DNA from: Aureispira sp. CCB-E
Lineage (GTDB): Bacteria > Bacteroidota > Bacteroidia > Chitinophagales > Saprospiraceae
DNA: 64,000 bases
Assembly (NCBI RefSeq): GCF_031326345.1
Contig: NZ_CP133671.1
Coordinates: forward strand, 4,154,001-4,218,000
Direction: 5' to 3'
The number at the start of each line of letters is the position of its first letter. Within the stretch, counting starts at the first letter, position 1. Below the pieces are notes generated by a model. That model did no database searches. It worked only from the letters and a program-made list of their open reading frames with translations, and was not told the DNA's origin. The translations under genes were made by a program, and so were the position numbers. This document shows, piece after piece, positions 59,613 to 64,000 of this stretch.

Positions 59613-61460
59613 TTAAATTGCTTGGACAAAATCTAAAAAGACTTTCTTGTGTAGTTCTAAATCTAAATCTGGAGACAAGGCAGCACGAACAATATAATCT
59701 TTGTCGCCCTCTTTGGTCGTTCCTTGTGTCGAAGTTGCAGGAATCGTCCAATAACAGCCTTTTAATTGTCCATAACTAACACAAAATTTACTCTCGTGGG
59801 GAATCTCTTTGATCATCAAGTGAATCAATTTTAGATTCAATTTTCTTTTGTACAATTCTTTTTCCTCTTCTGTATTTCCCTTAGTAGGCAAATCCAATGA
59901 AAATACGGATGGTGTAAATCCTTTTGCTGCTAATTCTTCTGATACGAAATTTATTTTTGCATTGGGCAAATGTTCCTCAATGAATTGTACAAATTCACGC
60001 GTATTTTTGTACGCATCATGAATTCTTTGTTCCATTGAAGGTAGTTGTTTTGCTAATGTTTCCATTTGGTGATTGGTCGCTGCATTATCACAAAGATTCA
60101 AGTGCAATTCAATCTTTTCCATTAGGTATTCTGCTTCTTGATTTGCCACACAATAACCAGCAGTACACAAACCTCCGCTTGGAAATTTTGATCCACTCAC
60201 ATACGATATAGATTGGATCGTCGAAAGGATTTCTCCTTCCCCTAAAAAGTGTACATTAGGACAAAATGTTTGGTCTAAAATAAAGACAGGCTCTACAGCT
60301 ATTTCTCCTTTCTTGTTCTTTCTTTTTTTGTTTAGCGTTGCTTGTAATTTTAATAGATCAGGCACTTCCACTCTAGGATTGGTTGGAATTTCTGCAATAA
60401 TATAAGGCACGGCATCTTCCTCGGCAATTTGATCCAAAACCACATCAATGCTTTGAACCATATCTTTTCCACCGTCAACAGGCAAATCCATAACTTCTAC
60501 ATTGTCAATGCAAGCAGCCACTCGTCTTGCTTGATCGTTTGTTCCACCGTAGCAATTAGGAGGAACGATAAATTTGATGGCTTTTCCTGAATGATTTTCT
60601 AAGGCGGCATCTATAAGCCCCATCATGATTGCATACTGAGTCGATAGACCACTAGAAGCAACGAGCCCTTTGCCACTTGTTCCTGTAATTTTTCTAATTG
60701 AGTTTAGAACTAGTTTTTCATTATTTGCCACATCACTACTTTCTCTATCTTGCAAGGAAACATCCCCTACCATAGCTTTCAGAGCTGCCAAAGAATTGAT
60801 AGGTGTCATCGCTACGGTCTCTCTTCTTCGTACATGTTGGATATCCGAAACATAATGATCGTTAGCACTTCCATTAACCAATAAAATACTACCTAAACTT
60901 CCATTTAACCCAATAAAGAAATCAATATTAGGAGCTAACTCTAAGTTACCAATATGCTCTTGTTCTGAGATAAAAACAGTACTACCTTCAAAGGCTACAA
61001 TATCTTCCTTTCGTTCTACCTTTTTTAAGTCAAACTGATACCCATAAACATTTTTGATGATTGCTGCATCAAAACAATCAGGCAACTCTCCTGTGTAAAC
61101 AATTTGAGTATTTTTATTGGTTAATAAGTTTTTTCTTAATACCGCTAAAATGGGAACTGTCTTAGAAGAAAAACTAATAACATTATCAGCCTTCAAACCA
61201 TTCAAATTAGCAATAGCCCATTCCAAAACACAAGACAATGGATGTCCCAACCGAATATAATCAAATGCTGTTGGCAATACACTCAATGCTGCTTCTTTGG
61301 CATTGTTTTCATTAAATAATGCTTCAAATTGCTCTATAAATTGCGTTTTAGCTAATTTTTCTTCATAAATATCCAGCCGATGAGTAGTTAGTTTTAACCA
61401 ATTGGCGGGCATATTTTCTAAAACATCTTTAATATAATTAAGCATTTTGTTGTCTTCCAT
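59613..61460 (-). CDS. Cys/Met-metabolism-type PLP-dependent enzyme, 615 aa
   Basis: The C-terminal ~370 residues have the fold-type I pattern of cystathionine gamma-synthase relatives: ASSGLSTQYAIM near 268-279, Asp396 in FILDQTF and Lys425 in SYVSGSKFPSGG as the PLP-binding Lys. The N-terminal ~230 residues are an extra region absent from ordinary family members (~390 aa), containing LPTAFDYIRLGHPLSCVLEW, the start of the fold shifted by an insertion. The substrate is unknown. It is transcribed alone, convergent with the operon on the left. Confidence 0.72.
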   Translation of the reverse strand: MEDNKMLNYIKDVLENMPANWLKLTTHRLDIYEEKLAKTQFIEQFEALFNENNAKEAALSVLPTAFDYIRLGHPLSCVLEWAIANLNGLKADNVISFSSKTVPILAVLRKNLLTNKNTQIVYTGELPDCFDAAIIKNVYGYQFDLKKVERKEDIVAFEGSTVFISEQEHIGNLELAPNIDFFIGLNGSLGSILLVNGSANDHYVSDIQHVRRRETVAMTPINSLAALKAMVGDVSLQDRESSDVANNEKLVLNSIRKITGTSGKGLVASSGLSTQYAIMMGLIDAALENHSGKAIKFIVPPNCYGGTNDQARRVAACIDNVEVMDLPVDGGKDMVQSIDVVLDQIAEEDAVPYIIAEIPTNPRVEVPDLLKLQATLNKKRKNKKGEIAVEPVFILDQTFCPNVHFLGEGEILSTIQSISYVSGSKFPSGGLCTAGYCVANQEAEYLMEKIELHLNLCDNAATNHQMETLAKQLPSMEQRIHDAYKNTREFVQFIEEHLPNAKINFVSEELAAKGFTPSVFSLDLPTKGNTEEEKELYKRKLNLKLIHLMIKEIPHESKFCVSYGQLKGCYWTIPATSTQGTTKEGDKDYIVRAALSPDLDLELHKKVFLDFVQAI

Positions 61461-61806
61461 AATTTTTTCCCCTTTAGATAGGTTGATGTCGTTAATTTAA
61501 TTTATTAAAAATTAGTAGTCGTTGATTGCTCCTAACCCATAAGCTACGTTATGAGCTTATTCCCCTGTTGCTTAATTAACAAAAGCTAAAAAAGCAGGTT
61601 CCGATTCGTTTGATAACAAACTATCGCTGGATTAGGTTGGGCAAATATAGGCATAAAAACAGCTCTCTTCTACTAAAAGAAAGGTTTTTGCATTTAGCTA
61701 ACATAACAACTTGATTCAATAACTCAGTAAAAAATAAAAGATTAATAATGTCATAGATTCACATGGTGGTAATTTTTTAAATGAGTAAAATTTATCACTA
61801 AACAAA
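61461..61806. other. Intergenic region, no gene seen
   Basis: About 345 bp between two minus-strand genes with no supported gene. It likely contains the promoter of the PLP enzyme and the end of bioA transcription. No strong hairpin was seen. Confidence 0.4.
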
Positions 61807-63123
61807 CTACACTTTATTAAAACAATGTTCTTGCTGCACCACCTCTACCATCATTCTACAAACATGCTCCAAATCTTCTTTGCACATAGCGTAAGAAGGC
61901 ATAATGTAAAGCAAATTTCTAAAAGGACGAATCCATACGCCCCGATTGACCAGAAAGGCTTGCGTTTCCTGTACATTGACAGGAACAGTTGTTTCAATGA
62001 CGCCTATTGCGCCCAAAACACGTACATCCTTTACTGAAGGATATGCTTTTGCCTTTGACAATTCTGTTTTCAGAACAACTTCAATAGAGGTAATGTTCTG
62101 TTGCCAATTTGAATGTTGCAATAAATCTAGACTAGCATTCGCAACAGCACAAGCCAAAGGATTCCCCATAAATGTTGGACCATGCATCATTACCCCTGCT
62201 TCTCCATTGCAAATTGTATCAGCGACATTTCTAGTACAAATTGTAGCTGCTAATGTCATGTAACCACCTGTCAACGCCTTTCCTATGCATAAAATATCAG
62301 GCAAAACATCCGCATGTTCCACCGCGAATAACTTCCCTGTACGCCCAAATCCTGTTGCAATTTCATCTGCAATTAGCAACAAGCCATGCATTGAGCAAAG
62401 GCGACGAATCTCTTTTAAATACTGAGGGGCATAAAAACGCATTCCCCCTGCACCTTGGACAATTGGCTCCAATATAAAAGCAGCTGCATTTTTAGCATGT
62501 AATTCAAAAAACATTTCGATGTCTTCAATTTCCCCTGCTGCTAAAGTTTCTTCAAAACCACGTTCTGGCGCTTCCATAAAAAAGTGTTGTGGCATAAAAT
62601 CTCGAAACAAATGATGCATTCCAGATACAGGGTCACAAACAGACATGGCGCCAGAAGTATCTCCATGGTAACCTTTTTTTAAGGTTAAAAACTTGGAGCG
62701 ATTCTGCTTTCCTAGAGCGTGTTGATATTGTATCGCCATTTTCATAGCCACCTCTACGGAGATAGAACCACTATCGCATAAAAATACTGCTTCCAAGCCC
62801 TTGGGTGTCAAGTTAACTAACTTTTTACCCAAATCAATCGCTGGCTGATGCGTCAACCCTCCAAACATCACATGCGCCATTTTTTGAGTTTGATTGACAA
62901 CCGCTTGATTTAACTTTGGATGATTATAACCATGAATGACAGACCACCAACTTGCCATTCCATCTATCAATGTACGACCGTCTGTCAAATGAATTCTTAC
63001 TCCTTCCGCTGATTCCACGGGATAAACAGGGAGTGGCTGGGTCAAAGAAGTATAAGGGTGCCACAAATGTTCTTTGTCAAAAGCAATGTCTTCTTCGCTT
63101 ATTGTTGTATTGATTACTTCCAT
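61807..63123 (-). CDS. bioA: Adenosylmethionine-8-amino-7-oxononanoate aminotransferase
   Basis: The 438-aa class III aminotransferase converts KAPA to DAPA in biotin synthesis using SAM as amino donor. HLWHPYTSLT near residues 19-28 and GMASWWSVIHGYNHP at 55-69 are diagnostic of BioA. Asp253 (IADEIATGFGRTG) and Lys282 (IGKALTGGY) are the PLP-binding residues. Other bio genes are not adjacent in this window. Full length and intact. Confidence 0.92.
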   Translation of the reverse strand: MEVINTTISEEDIAFDKEHLWHPYTSLTQPLPVYPVESAEGVRIHLTDGRTLIDGMASWWSVIHGYNHPKLNQAVVNQTQKMAHVMFGGLTHQPAIDLGKKLVNLTPKGLEAVFLCDSGSISVEVAMKMAIQYQHALGKQNRSKFLTLKKGYHGDTSGAMSVCDPVSGMHHLFRDFMPQHFFMEAPERGFEETLAAGEIEDIEMFFELHAKNAAAFILEPIVQGAGGMRFYAPQYLKEIRRLCSMHGLLLIADEIATGFGRTGKLFAVEHADVLPDILCIGKALTGGYMTLAATICTRNVADTICNGEAGVMMHGPTFMGNPLACAVANASLDLLQHSNWQQNITSIEVVLKTELSKAKAYPSVKDVRVLGAIGVIETTVPVNVQETQAFLVNRGVWIRPFRNLLYIMPSYAMCKEDLEHVCRMMVEVVQQEHCFNKV

Positions 63124-63198
63124 TCTATTTATAATTTACTAAGCTGTATTCGTTAGCATCAAAAAAAAACTTACATCTAACTGATAAACAAAATATTA

Positions 63199-63687
63199 TC
63201 AAGGCAAGCAATAACCTATCTTTTCAGTTAGAGCTACTTTACTCCTTGCAAAATGCCCTGTTCCAAAAGCAATGGGTCTTCCTTTTTCATCGTAAAGCGT
63301 TGATTCTGCAATCCATAAATTCTTAGAGCTGAATTTGACATTTCCGATTGCTTTAAGAACTCCTTGACTAACAGGACGTATAATATTAATATTATAATTC
63401 GTAGTCAATACAAATACATCTTTAACAATTGAATTAACAGCAAAAAAAGCAGCATCATCCAATAGTTTAAAATAAACACTTCCATGCATTGCTCCCAAAG
63501 CATGAAAATACTTAGGCGATATTTCTAAGGTAATTGTTGCCTTTTCTTCTTCTATGTGCAATGTTGTAGTTTCATAAAAACTACTGTTAATAGATGCCCC
63601 TTCTAGGTACATTCGTTCTAATTTTCGATAGTGCAGTTCATTATCTGTCATAATGTCTTTTTTAATTCTATCCAATAATTCGCACAA
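63199..63687 (-). CDS. PaaI-type hotdog thioesterase
   Basis: The 162-aa protein has the hotdog-fold pattern with HALGAMHGSVYFKLLDDAAFFAVN near residues 61-84, the HGG-like helix region of PaaI/YigI thioesterases, and a later LTTNYNINIIRPV strand. It hydrolyses acyl-CoA thioesters; the substrate is unknown. ATG 63687 and an internal ATG (residue 13) are both possible starts. The spacing to bioA is 75 bp, so co-transcription is possible. Confidence 0.78.
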   Translation of the reverse strand: MCELLDRIKKDIMTDNELHYRKLERMYLEGASINSSFYETTTLHIEEEKATITLEISPKYFHALGAMHGSVYFKLLDDAAFFAVNSIVKDVFVLTTNYNINIIRPVSQGVLKAIGNVKFSSKNLWIAESTLYDEKGRPIAFGTGHFARSKVALTEKIGYCLP

Positions 63688-63829
63688 GATAAGAAGTTCA
63701 AGAAAGGAACAAGCCTATTTATTTCAATTTAATTATATTCACGATGCTTCGTACTTAAAAAAACGTTCTTAACTTTAACTTGATTATTAAACATTATTAT
63801 CTTCCTTTATTCAATTTCCATAAAATACA

Positions 63830-64000
63830 ATGAACAAGTTCTTCTTATCTTTTTTTATAGTCTTCATCATTGGTTGCACAACACCTCAACCCAACTCCTC
63901 TAACAATTCTACCACTTACACACAATACGTTAACCCATTCATAGGAACAGGGGGACACGGACATACTTATCCCGGTGCAACACTTCCATTTGGCATGATG
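63830..64000 (+). CDS. GH92 alpha-mannosidase-like lipoprotein, N-terminal part
   Basis: The first 57 residues are visible. MNKFFLSFFIVFIIGC is a lipoprotein signal with lipobox Cys. After a Ser/Thr/Asn linker comes YVNPFIGTGGHGHTYPGA, then TLPFGMM, the highly conserved start of GH92 exo-alpha-mannosidases, which need calcium. The gene continues beyond the window. Confidence 0.88.
   Translation, partial: MNKFFLSFFIVFIIGCTTPQPNSSNNSTTYTQYVNPFIGTGGHGHTYPGATLPFGMM

Overview
The window is chromosome from a member of the Bacteroidota. A Saprospiria/Aureispira-like host is my best guess, based on an AT-rich genome, lipoproteins, two proteins with type IX secretion (T9SS) C-terminal sorting domains, a polysaccharide lyase 8 enzyme, BioA and the start of a GH92 mannosidase. 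The genus is inference. No rRNA was seen. One normal tRNA gene is present: tRNA-Leu(UAA), 55379-55463, minus strand.

Layout. (1) 1-15.6 kb is accessory chromosome: a DUF5655-like gene end, the PL8 lyase, then a run of small plus-strand genes (sensor-like protein, C45 acyltransferase-like, lipoproteins, LRR and ankyrin proteins). Some are separated by a recurring ~100-160 bp module that looks like an integron attC site. (2) 15.7-27.5 kb is a decayed integrative element (element 1). Its left part is a deletion derivative of element 2. Its right part carries plus-strand cargo genes between a CI-like repressor and a tyrosine integrase. (3) 27.5-55.4 kb is a complete-looking element (element 2), bounded by a 41-bp direct repeat that overlaps the 3' end of tRNA-Leu. 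It has a GRPHSGKT ATPase, a candidate capsid gene, about a dozen small single-span membrane proteins, two peptidoglycan amidases, a peptidoglycan-binding protein, a candidate replication protein, a DNA methyltransferase, a repressor and an integrase. It has no terminase, portal or tail genes. I read it as a tailless, probably membrane-containing prophage. (4) 55.5-64 kb is ordinary chromosome: acyltransferase, cyclase, nicotinamidase-like pseudoenzyme and DSD1-type PLP enzyme in one operon, then a Cys/Met-type PLP enzyme, bioA, a thioesterase and a GH92 start.

The main novelty is in element 1. Two copies of a ~224-bp repressor-tail segment (18446-18669 and 19503-19725) each end at the same nucleotide, a G followed by TT. 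Each is joined there to a different gene cassette whose 5' tag is the reverse complement of its own 3' tag, as in integron cassettes. Both cassette runs end at the same G/TTAC in front of the integrase terminator. The element therefore seems to contain an attI-like platform for capturing cassettes (nucleases, a HEPN-like protein, membrane proteins), with no IntI gene visible in the window. One cassette pairs the HEPN-like protein with an adjacent 100-nt tRNA-shaped RNA that has an encoded CCA end and a grossly enlarged anticodon arm.

Both elements also encode tRNA-like acceptor/T-arm structures and a 75-nt branched RNA with a GNRA hairpin in the leader of the leftward operon, beside 10-bp-phased GTCTACAT repeats.
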